Origin: CAXBYZ01 sp963980215
Lineage (GTDB): Bacteria; Patescibacteriota; Microgenomatia; UBA1400; CG1-02-47-37
Assembly: GCA_963980215.1 (NCBI GenBank)
Contig: CAXBYZ010000023.1
Coordinates: forward strand, 1-13,797
Direction: 5' to 3'
DNA: 13,797 nucleotides
Numbering within the stretch: the stretch's first letter is position 1; each line of letters opens with the position of its first letter. Below the pieces are notes generated by a model. The model did no database searches. It was not told the DNA's origin and saw only the letters and a list, made by a program, of their open reading frames with translations. Positions 1-5,287 of the stretch are shown in pieces. The position numbers and the translations under genes were made by a program.

Positions 1-2
1 CA

Positions 3-1052
3 AAAAGAAAGACTGGAAAAGCAGTGAAGTTTGTTGGTGGAGTTTTGATGCTGGCTTTATTGGTTGGTGGTGGTTGGTATGGAAGCAGTATGCTTAAAAA
101 TGGAGAGGAAGTAGAGAGTATGGCATCAACACCTGCTAATAAATGGAATCCTGGAGATGTAGAGATATCTTCAAGTGGAAAGACTATGTATGTGGCGGTA
201 GTGGATAAAGATACTGGTGAGACAAAAGTAAAGACAATGAATACTGCTAACACTGAGATTGATGATGCGATGGAAGATGGTCGGAATAGTGGTGGTCGAG
301 TTAATTTTAATCTAAATGAGATTGTTAATTTAGATTCTAAGGCAACTGTAGATAGTACTGGAAAAATAATAGCAACTGCAAGTACTACTACAGAGAAATT
401 TAATAATACTGGTAATGAGGCGGTGTTGAAAGTATTATCTGATAATTTGTCTGCTGTGAGTGAAAGTGGAAAGAATAATCATGAAGGCACTGCTTTAAAT
501 GCAAACATTGATAGCCGAGATACTGTGGAGGTGTGGGTGGGTAATGATATTACTAAAGACGGAATGATTTCTAAAGATGATGGGGCTAAGTATTTTCAAG
601 TATCTTATGCTGAGGCATTAGCTTTAGTAGCTATCTATGGCTCTGTTCAAATTGATGGTAATAGCAATAGTGTGTGGGCTACTTATATTGACGGTGATTG
701 TTCTGGCCCATTATGTGATCCTGTTGAAGAGTCTCCTAATCCATCGACTCCACCACCAAGCTCTCCATTACCCAATTATGCTTGTGTTGGACTGACGGGA
801 GATGCTGTATATGAGTACGGAACGACGGAGACGTTTACTTGCACGGCTACTTTTTCGGCGGTGAATCCAGTGGCTTTTTTCCAGTACAACGTCGACGGTG
901 GCACCTATAACACTAGTGCGGCGGTAGCTTTGAGTGGTACAACTGCTAGCTACGATATTCCGATTGATGAGTATGGAGCCTGGGAAGTGCAGTGTAGAAT
1001 TTGTACAGATAGCACAGCCACAAGTTGTACCGCCTGGGGGAATGCTAATTAA
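3..1052 (+). CDS. Secreted, membrane-anchored surface protein with C-terminal Ig-like domain (5' partial)
   Basis: I do not recognise a named family. The frame is open to the left edge. The first possible start in the window is GTG at 24, but the seven codons before it read KRKTGKA, an ideal basic n-region for the hydrophobic segment that follows (residues 4-17 from the GTG). The gene therefore probably begins upstream and is cut here. After the N-terminal anchor comes a Ser/Thr/Asn/Gly-rich extracellular region. At residues 175-186 there is a single EF-hand or dockerin-like calcium loop pattern (D175, T177, D179, G180, I182, D186). A Pro/Ser hinge (about 236-250) leads to a Cys-containing, beta-rich, Ig-like tail (251-342; C254, C273, C324, C327, C335). 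The tail DNA is visibly richer in G+C than the body: about 48% in two 60-base blocks, against 30% in a body block. The next surface-protein gene starts 2 bases after the stop, so the two are probably cotranscribed. A role as an exported or pilus-like surface component is inference. Confidence 0.75.
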   Translation, partial: KRKTGKAVKFVGGVLMLALLVGGGWYGSSMLKNGEEVESMASTPANKWNPGDVEISSSGKTMYVAVVDKDTGETKVKTMNTANTEIDDAMEDGRNSGGRVNFNLNEIVNLDSKATVDSTGKIIATASTTTEKFNNTGNEAVLKVLSDNLSAVSESGKNNHEGTALNANIDSRDTVEVWVGNDITKDGMISKDDGAKYFQVSYAEALALVAIYGSVQIDGNSNSVWATYIDGDCSGPLCDPVEESPNPSTPPPSSPLPNYACVGLTGDAVYEYGTTETFTCTATFSAVNPVAFFQYNVDGGTYNTSAAVALSGTTASYDIPIDEYGAWEVQCRICTDSTATSCTAWGNAN

Positions 1053-1054
1053 TT

Positions 1055-1693
1055 ATGTTTAAAAAGAAAGAGATGAGTAAACCAGAAGTAAATAAAAATT
1101 TAAGTGCTAGTAGTGATAAAAAGTGGGTGTTGTGGGGCTTGATTGGGTTTACCGGAATTTTATTAGTGACGGCAGTGGTCTTGTTTTTCCAGTTAAAGAA
1201 ACCGGCACCAAGCCCAACTCCTCAACCAAAACCAAAAAGCTCACCGGTGTTGCCGGAAGTACAGCAAGTTAGCGGTGAAGGAGTGTGTGAGTTGGCTTTT
1301 AATGTTGTTGAGCCTTCGCCGTCACCTAGCCCATCTCCTAGCGTAAGCCCTTCTCCATCACCTAGCCCGTCACCTTCTCCATCACCTAGCTTAGTTGCTT
1401 GTTTTGATAGTTGTGAGAGTGATAGTGATTGTGATGGAGATTTGAGGTGTATGGATGTATCTGGAACTGATAGATGTGTGAATGCCTCTTGTTCTGAAGA
1501 TGTGGATTGTAGTTGTCCGGGGAGTTCCCCGTCACCTTCTCCATCGACACCTACTGGCAGTAGCCCAACTCCAAGCCCCTCACCAATTGCTCGAGCTACT
1601 CAACCTGAATTACCTGAAGCAGGAGTGAGCGCCCCAGCGGTATTGGGAGTGTCAGCAGGATTGATGTTGGTGATATTGGGACTATTATTCTAA
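1055..1693 (+). CDS. Cys-rich, Pro-Ser-linker surface protein with LPEAG sorting-like signal
   Basis: Predicted 212-residue envelope protein of unknown function. It has a basic cytoplasmic N-terminus and one membrane segment (about 25-46). A Pro-rich stalk follows (48-68), then a long Pro-Ser repeat (87-112). A Cys-rich module (116-154) has paired S-D-C and R-C steps, like small disulfide-stabilised modules in other exported proteins. After a second Pro-Ser linker (157-177) come LPEAG (186-190) and a hydrophobic C-terminus (194-212). LPEAG plus hydrophobic tail resembles an LPxTG sortase signal, but T is replaced by A and there is no basic tail after the helix. It could be a non-canonical sorting signal, a variant for another sortase class, or simply a second membrane anchor. 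The start at 1055 lies 2 bases after the upstream stop; a start at residue 7 (ATG 1073) is the alternative. A convergent gene ends 43 bases beyond its stop. Confidence 0.8.
   Translation: MFKKKEMSKPEVNKNLSASSDKKWVLWGLIGFTGILLVTAVVLFFQLKKPAPSPTPQPKPKSSPVLPEVQQVSGEGVCELAFNVVEPSPSPSPSPSVSPSPSPSPSPSPSPSLVACFDSCESDSDCDGDLRCMDVSGTDRCVNASCSEDVDCSCPGSSPSPSPSTPTGSSPTPSPSPIARATQPELPEAGVSAPAVLGVSAGLMLVILGLLF
1313..1390 (+). repeat. Pro-Ser codon repeat (surface protein stalk)
   Basis: A run of alternating Pro and Ser codons (residues 87-112 of the LPEAG protein) built from imperfect DNA repeats such as CCATCACCTAGC and CCGTCACCTTCT. A shorter, similar tract lies at 1523-1585. Such low-complexity tracts are extended linkers in wall proteins and are prone to length change between strains. 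Confidence 0.8.
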
Positions 1694-1699
1694 ATTGAA

Positions 1700-1733
1700 G
1701 GTTCCGAACTCGAACTTCTTAAAGTTCGGAACC
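1700..1733. repeat. Intergenic hairpin between convergent genes, related to the REP-like palindrome
   Basis: Perfect 11-base arms (GGTTCCGAACT at 1700-1710 and its complement at 1723-1733) surround a 12-base loop. The outer 10 bases, GGTTCCGAAC, are identical to part of the palindrome at 4787-4807. The left arm is followed by a second copy of CGAACT (1705-1710 and 1711-1716), so an alternative inner pairing is possible (1711-1717 with 1722-1728). It fills most of the 43-base gap between stops at 1693 and 1737. There is no good T-tract on either side, so it is not a canonical intrinsic terminator. It could still block or protect both converging 3' ends. Confidence 0.7.
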
Positions 1734-1736
1734 AAA

Positions 1737-2954
1737 CTACTTCCAGGTGGGGAGCCAGAACCAAAACTTAAGAAGGTTATTTGGTATGGGTATGGCGGTG
1801 TTGATAGGATAAAAGAAGATAAAGATAAAAAGGGTTAAAAATAAAAATGGTTTGATTAGTTTTTTATTTATATCTAAAGCGTTGGCTATGACCAAACATA
1901 ATAGAGATAAAGCGGGTAGATAGTGATGGAGAAAGAGAATTCGAGGAGAAAAAAGCCAAGGAGAGAAGAGGAAGAAGTAACTTATTAGAATGTAGGTATT
2001 TTTTTTGAGTGAGTGAGTGAGGGTGTAAAACAGGGCTAGTAAGCCACCCCAAAAGATAACTGGGTTACCAAGATTGTAGATGTTAGCGATTTTGGTGGCT
2101 TGATACTCAACATGAAACCAGACTGGTTTGATTAAGAGTGGCCATTGCCAAGCAGGGGCTTGGTAGTCGTGAGTGGCGGTAAGGCCGGTTTGGTACCAAT
2201 AAATTTGTTGGTGAAGGGCGTAGAAGTCTTTTAGAGTGTATCCTAGTAAAAAGTATTGTGAGTAAGAAAGAAGATAGATAGTAAGGGGTAGGATTAGTAA
2301 AAAAATAAGTAAGTAGATAATTTTTTTAGGTTTTTTTAAGATTTTTTTTAGTAAAAATATTGAGTAGATGGGGAAGAGGAATAGGGCTGACCATTTGGTG
2401 GCTAGGGCAAGGCCGGTAAATAGACCGGTAAGGAATAAATTCTTGCGATAATCTGAAAGTTTGGAACTAATTACTTTGTAGAAAAAAGTGAGAGCAAAGA
2501 TAATAAAGGTAGTGACAAAGACATCATTCATGGTGACACGAGACATGGTGAGGTGAAGACCATCTAGGGAAAGTAAGGTGGCGGCTAACAAAGCAGTTGA
2601 TTTTTTTTTGAAGATAGTTAAACCTAAATAATAAAGAGCAAAGACAGATAAGGTACCAAAGATAGCGCTGGGAAGCCTCCAAGAAAAACTATTGTCCCCT
2701 AGCGCTTTGATTGAAGTCGCTTGGATTAATTTTGCCAAGGGTGGATGAAGCCAGTCATAAGCGGTGTTGGGTTCTGGGCTTTTTGAAAATGGATTGTAGG
2801 CTTCTTTGATACCTTGAGAGTAGCCCCGAGCGGTGACAGTATGGTAGACTTCGTCGAAAATATATCTGTTTGGAGTAGAAACTCTAAGTAGTCGGAAAAT
2901 AAGTGTAAGAAGAAGTAGAATAAGGAGTAGGTAATTTTTATTTATTTTTTTCAT
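1737..2954 (-). CDS. PMT-type dolichyl/polyprenyl-phosphate-mannose protein mannosyltransferase (GT39-like)
   Basis: Integral-membrane GT-C glycosyltransferase that would transfer mannose, or a similar sugar, from a polyprenyl-phosphate donor to Ser/Thr of exported proteins. In the 405-residue product the first external loop carries the acidic pair D34-E35 in FDEVYH. It is followed by WLHPPLAKL (68-76), WRLPSAIFG (92-100) and SRVTMND (138-144), the sequence pattern of PMT enzymes. The C-terminal half contains WQWPLL (269-274) and FLHHYLPALS (341-350), as in the PMT C-terminal four-TM domain. Start: the frame is open back to 3104, but that extension lies inside the divergent gene. The ATG at 2954 begins MKKINKNYLLLILL, a natural membrane N-terminus, and lies 6 bases after a TGTTACAAT promoter element, so I use it. 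A 9-T run at 2601-2609 encodes Lys codons. The Ser/Pro-rich surface proteins to the left are plausible acceptors (inference). Confidence 0.85.
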   Translation of the reverse strand: MKKINKNYLLLILLLLTLIFRLLRVSTPNRYIFDEVYHTVTARGYSQGIKEAYNPFSKSPEPNTAYDWLHPPLAKLIQATSIKALGDNSFSWRLPSAIFGTLSVFALYYLGLTIFKKKSTALLAATLLSLDGLHLTMSRVTMNDVFVTTFIIFALTFFYKVISSKLSDYRKNLFLTGLFTGLALATKWSALFLFPIYSIFLLKKILKKPKKIIYLLIFLLILPLTIYLLSYSQYFLLGYTLKDFYALHQQIYWYQTGLTATHDYQAPAWQWPLLIKPVWFHVEYQATKIANIYNLGNPVIFWGGLLALFYTLTHSLKKNTYILISYFFLFSPWLFSPRILFLHHYLPALSLLCLVIANALDINKKLIKPFLFLTLFIFIFFYPINTAIPIPNNLLKFWFWLPTWK

Positions 2955-4586
2955 ATGAGTATTGTAACAAGGAAAAAGAAAGTAACAATCTTTTTTCTTT
3001 TTTGGTTGGTTTTGTTTGTAGTTATCTGGAGCAAAATGCTGGTAAGAGAACCTAATGGTTTGTATGCTGGCTGGGTTAATATTTGGGGTGACTGGGCAGC
3101 TCATCTTTCTTATGCAACTAGTTTTGGTTATGGAGAGAACTTACCTCCAGAAATGCCATTATTAATTGGAGCTAAGTTTTCTTATCCATTTTTTGCTGAT
3201 TTAGTTTCTGGAGGGTTGATGAGACTTGGAGTAGACATGGTTTTGGCAATGTTGGTGCCTAGTTTGGTTTTATCTATGTTATTGGTAGCTGGGTTGATGT
3301 TTGTGGGTGAGAAAATTGTAGGGAGTTTGAAGGGTGGAATGGTAACGACTTTATTGTTTTTGTTTAATGGTGGACTGGGGTTTTGGTGGTGGTTTAGAGA
3401 CATCAAAGAGTTTGGCTTGCTTGAAGTAATGAAGGCTTTACCAAGAGAGTACACCCACCTTGAAAAATTGGCAAATATTGAGTGGATTAATATTATTAGT
3501 TCTCAGGTGGTGCCACAAAGAGGGTTTTTGATGGGTTTCCCCATTGCTGTGTTTATTTACTGGTTACTATGGAAAGGGTTCGAGAGTAAGAGAGAGTCGA
3601 GAAAGTTATTGGTGGCTGGATTACTAACCAGCACATTGCCTTTGATTCACGCTCACTCATTTGTACTGGTAAGTTGGGTAGCTTTTTGGTTGGTATTAAT
3701 GGAGGTGATTAAGACAAAAAAAATAACTATACAACAGGTTAAAAAATGGATTGGCTTTGGAGTACCGGTGATAATTTTGGGAATCCCTCAAGTATTGTTT
3801 TTTTATGGTGGATCTCTTGGAAGCGAAGGTTTTATCCGATGGCAACCTGGATGGATGGCTGAAGGTAATGTTTTGTGGTTTTGGATTAAAAATTTTGGAG
3901 GGAGCTTGATTTTGGCGATTATTGGAATGAAGGTGGCAAAAAGTAAGTTAAGAAAATTTAGTTTGCCTTTTTGGGGAATGTTTTTAATTGCTAATTTATG
4001 GATTTTTCAACCTTGGGAGTGGGATAATTCCAAGGTATTAACCCACTGGTACTTGATGGCTTGTGTCTTGGGAGCAGTGACGGTGACAAGTGGTTTAAAA
4101 AGTAAACAAATATTGGTAAAAGTGTTGGTAAGTGTGGGATTGGTTTTAAGTATTTGGTCAGGTTTTTTGGATACCATAAGATTAACTCAGTATCAGAACC
4201 TTAGATTGAGATTTTTTGACAATAAAGAGTTGGTGTTGGCTGAGTGGGTGAAGAAAAATACTAGAAGAGATTCGCGATTTCTAACAGCTGATAATCATGA
4301 TCACTGGGTGCCGGTGTTAACTGGAAGAAAGATAGTTTTGGGGTTTAAAGGCTGGTTGTGGACATATGGCTTGGACTATTCAATTCAAGAACAGGCCGTT
4401 GGAAAAATGTTTGAAGGTGGAGACCAAGCAAAAGAGTGGATGAGAAAATATGAAGTTGATTACGTGGTGGTTGGACGATTGGAAAGAGAGAGGAAGATAA
4501 ATGAAGAGTTTTTTGAAGATAATTTTGAGCTGGTTTACGAATTAGGAGGGACTAAAATATTCCAGGTTCGGAACCTGGAATATTAG
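2955..4586 (+). CDS. Multi-pass membrane protein, GT-C glycosyltransferase-like, function unknown
   Basis: A 543-residue integral membrane protein with roughly ten or more hydrophobic segments and a soluble C-terminal domain (about 420-543). The first external loop contains GDWAAH (45-50) and a following SYPFFADL (76-83); an acidic residue in the first loop is typical of GT-C transferases that use polyprenyl-linked sugars. QPWEWDNSKVLTHWY (352-366) and the late TADNHDHWVPVLTGRK (444-459) recall uncharacterised GT-C or YfhO-like membrane proteins. I cannot name a substrate. The start ATG abuts the divergent PMT start (CATATG); an in-frame stop at 2928 limits the frame upstream. A Shine-Dalgarno-like AAGGAG at 2922 is 27 bases away, too far to help. 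Oddity: residues 535-543 and the first base of the stop are encoded by a palindromic repeat, so the natural C-terminus has probably been replaced or extended. Confidence 0.75.
   Translation: MSIVTRKKKVTIFFLFWLVLFVVIWSKMLVREPNGLYAGWVNIWGDWAAHLSYATSFGYGENLPPEMPLLIGAKFSYPFFADLVSGGLMRLGVDMVLAMLVPSLVLSMLLVAGLMFVGEKIVGSLKGGMVTTLLFLFNGGLGFWWWFRDIKEFGLLEVMKALPREYTHLEKLANIEWINIISSQVVPQRGFLMGFPIAVFIYWLLWKGFESKRESRKLLVAGLLTSTLPLIHAHSFVLVSWVAFWLVLMEVIKTKKITIQQVKKWIGFGVPVIILGIPQVLFFYGGSLGSEGFIRWQPGWMAEGNVLWFWIKNFGGSLILAIIGMKVAKSKLRKFSLPFWGMFLIANLWIFQPWEWDNSKVLTHWYLMACVLGAVTVTSGLKSKQILVKVLVSVGLVLSIWSGFLDTIRLTQYQNLRLRFFDNKELVLAEWVKKNTRRDSRFLTADNHDHWVPVLTGRKIVLGFKGWLWTYGLDYSIQEQAVGKMFEGGDQAKEWMRKYEVDYVVVGRLERERKINEEFFEDNFELVYELGGTKIFQVRNLEY
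2961..2988 (-). promoter_or_regulatory. Predicted leaderless promoter of the PMT gene
   Basis: On the minus strand an extended -10 element TGTTACAAT (2969 down to 2961) lies 6 bases upstream of the ATG at 2954, placing the expected start of transcription on the A of the start codon. A weak -35 candidate, TTGTTA (2988-2983), is spaced 16 bases away. The element lies inside codons 3-5 of the divergent gene. Prediction only. Confidence 0.45.
4556..4584. repeat. Palindrome copy 1 (29 bases), forms 3' end of the membrane gene
   Basis: Perfect odd-length palindrome: 14-base arm AATATTCCAGGTTC, single centre G at 4570, then the complementary arm. It supplies the codons for IFQVRNLEY and the T of the TAG stop of the upstream gene. 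It ends 2 bases before the extended -10 element of the transposase gene and therefore covers the position where a -35 element would be. Confidence 0.9.
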
Positions 4587-4595
4587 TGTTATACT
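4587..4595 (+). promoter_or_regulatory. Predicted leaderless promoter of the RAYT gene (extended -10)
   Basis: TGTTATACT matches the extended -10 consensus TGnTATAAT at all but one base. Its end is 5 bases from the ATG at 4601, so transcription would start at or next to the start codon, and there is no ribosome binding site. The expected -35 position (about 4567-4572, TTCGGA) lies inside palindrome copy 1. Confidence 0.55.
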
Positions 4596-4600
4596 AGATT

Positions 4601-5239
4601 ATGCCCAGTAAATACTACAATCGTAATTTTCGATCACAATATTTCTATCATGTTTTCAACCGCGGAGCTTACAAGAATAAGATATTTTTAGATAATGAAG
4701 ATTACGAAATTTTTACTTCAATAATGGAATATTATCTAAAATTTCCTCGAACAAGAAACTTTGCCTACAAGAAAAAAATAAATGAATTCCAGGTTCCGAA
4801 CCTGGAAGAGGAGATAACTGTTCATTTAGTCGCCTACTGTTTGATGCCCAATCATTTTCACTTATTATTAAAGCAACTGCCAGGTATCAATAAAAAAACT
4901 AATATTTCAAATTTGATGCGTCGATTAATGATTACTTACTCTATGTATTTTCAAAATAAGTATAAACATGAGGGGGCAGTGTTCCAAGGAAAATATAAAA
5001 ATGTTGTGGTTGATTTAGATGAGCAGTTAGTTTACTTGTCTAAATATATCCACCTTAATCCCCGTAATCCTGGTCAATATCAATTTTCATCATATCAAGC
5101 ATATATTCAAAAAACTGGATTACCTAAATGGCTTCACCCAGAATATGTGTTTAAACTACAGAAAAATTATCAAATCTTTGTTGAGCAGCCAATGGATAAT
5201 AAACAATTTGAGAAGCTAAAAAAATTACTACTAGAATAA
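4601..5239 (+). CDS. REP-associated tyrosine transposase (Y1_Tnp / IS200-like, RAYT)
   Basis: Single-strand-specific HUH endonuclease/transposase of 212 residues, a normal length for the family, with no frameshift. The N-terminal NRGAYKNKIFLDNEDYEIF (20-38) is the usual opening block. AYCLMPNHFHLLL (78-90) holds the metal-binding HUH histidines H85 and H87. GAVFQGKYKNVVVD (125-138) and VYLSKYIHLNP (144-154) form the C-terminal block, where Y149 (or Y145) is the likely nucleophile. It would nick or rejoin DNA at the hairpin repeats around it. The odd feature is that residues 63-69 (FQVPNLE), just before the HUH strand, are encoded by a complete copy of the flanking palindrome. The enzyme thus carries its probable recognition sequence in its own gene and mRNA. 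The start ATG follows a strong extended -10 element with no ribosome binding site. The gene converges on the LCP gene. Confidence 0.9.
   Translation: MPSKYYNRNFRSQYFYHVFNRGAYKNKIFLDNEDYEIFTSIMEYYLKFPRTRNFAYKKKINEFQVPNLEEEITVHLVAYCLMPNHFHLLLKQLPGINKKTNISNLMRRLMITYSMYFQNKYKHEGAVFQGKYKNVVVDLDEQLVYLSKYIHLNPRNPGQYQFSSYQAYIQKTGLPKWLHPEYVFKLQKNYQIFVEQPMDNKQFEKLKKLLLE
4787..4807. repeat. Palindrome copy 2 (21 bases), in frame inside the RAYT gene
   Basis: Perfect odd-length palindrome with 10-base arms (TTCCAGGTTC) and centre C at 4797. This is the same element as copies 1 and 3 in the opposite orientation, as shown by the centre base. Its length is a multiple of three and it contains no stop in any frame. 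It is read as FQVPNLE, the same phase in which copy 1 is read (FQVRNLE). Confidence 0.9.
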
Positions 5240-5248
5240 CTAGAATAA
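5231..5248 (+). repeat. 9-base tandem direct repeat across the RAYT stop codon
   Basis: CTAGAATAA occurs twice head to tail (5231-5239 and 5240-5248). The first copy holds the final codons and TAA stop of the transposase gene; the second is noncoding. It runs directly into the duplicated palindrome arm, so this edge has undergone at least two short tandem duplications. Confidence 0.85.
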
Positions 5249-5287
5249 ATTCCAGGTTCGGAAATTCCAGGTTCGGAACCTGGAATT
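5247..5287. repeat. Palindrome copy 3 with a duplicated left arm
   Basis: The 15-base unit AAATTCCAGGTTCGG is repeated in tandem (5247-5261 and 5262-5276). The second unit continues into AACCTGGAATT, completing a perfect 25-base palindrome (5263-5287, centre G at 5275). This is thus one half-element plus one full element. The right end overlaps the first two bases of the LCP stop codon (TAA on the minus strand, 5288-5286). A stable stem of 11-12 pairs is expected in either transcript, but no T-tract follows on either strand. Confidence 0.9.

Larger units (their letters stand above)
4556..5287 (+). mobile_element. REP-like palindrome / RAYT transposase unit
   Basis: A unit of about 730 bases: a Y1-type transposase gene bracketed by two copies of one palindrome (4556-4584 and 5263-5287) in the same orientation (centre base G on the plus strand in both). 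A third, inverted copy (centre C) lies inside the gene. REP-associated tyrosine transposases are known to be flanked by short palindromes that they recognise, and IS200/IS605 elements end in subterminal hairpins. It sits exactly between the 3' ends of two convergent host genes. Whether the whole unit moves, or only the palindromes are spread by the enzyme, cannot be told from one locus. Confidence 0.65.

Noticed and set aside
1694..1736. Canonical Rho-independent terminator between the surface-protein and PMT genes
   Set aside because: A hairpin is present, but neither side has a run of T. Kept as a REP-like hairpin and not called as a terminator.
1864..2052. Small minus-strand frame inside the PMT gene
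   Set aside because: Shadow frame within a well-supported membrane protein gene, low-complexity Ser/Leu translation, no start signal.
2955..3104. N-terminal extension of the PMT frame by 50 codons into the divergent gene
   Set aside because: The extension lacks PMT features and has the odd composition of antisense to a membrane gene. The ATG at 2954 gives a standard membrane N-terminus and a correctly spaced -10 element.
3182..3454. Minus-strand frame of 90 codons inside the GT-C-like gene
   Set aside because: Antisense shadow; Asn/Pro/Lys-rich translation typical of the opposite strand of hydrophobic coding sequence.
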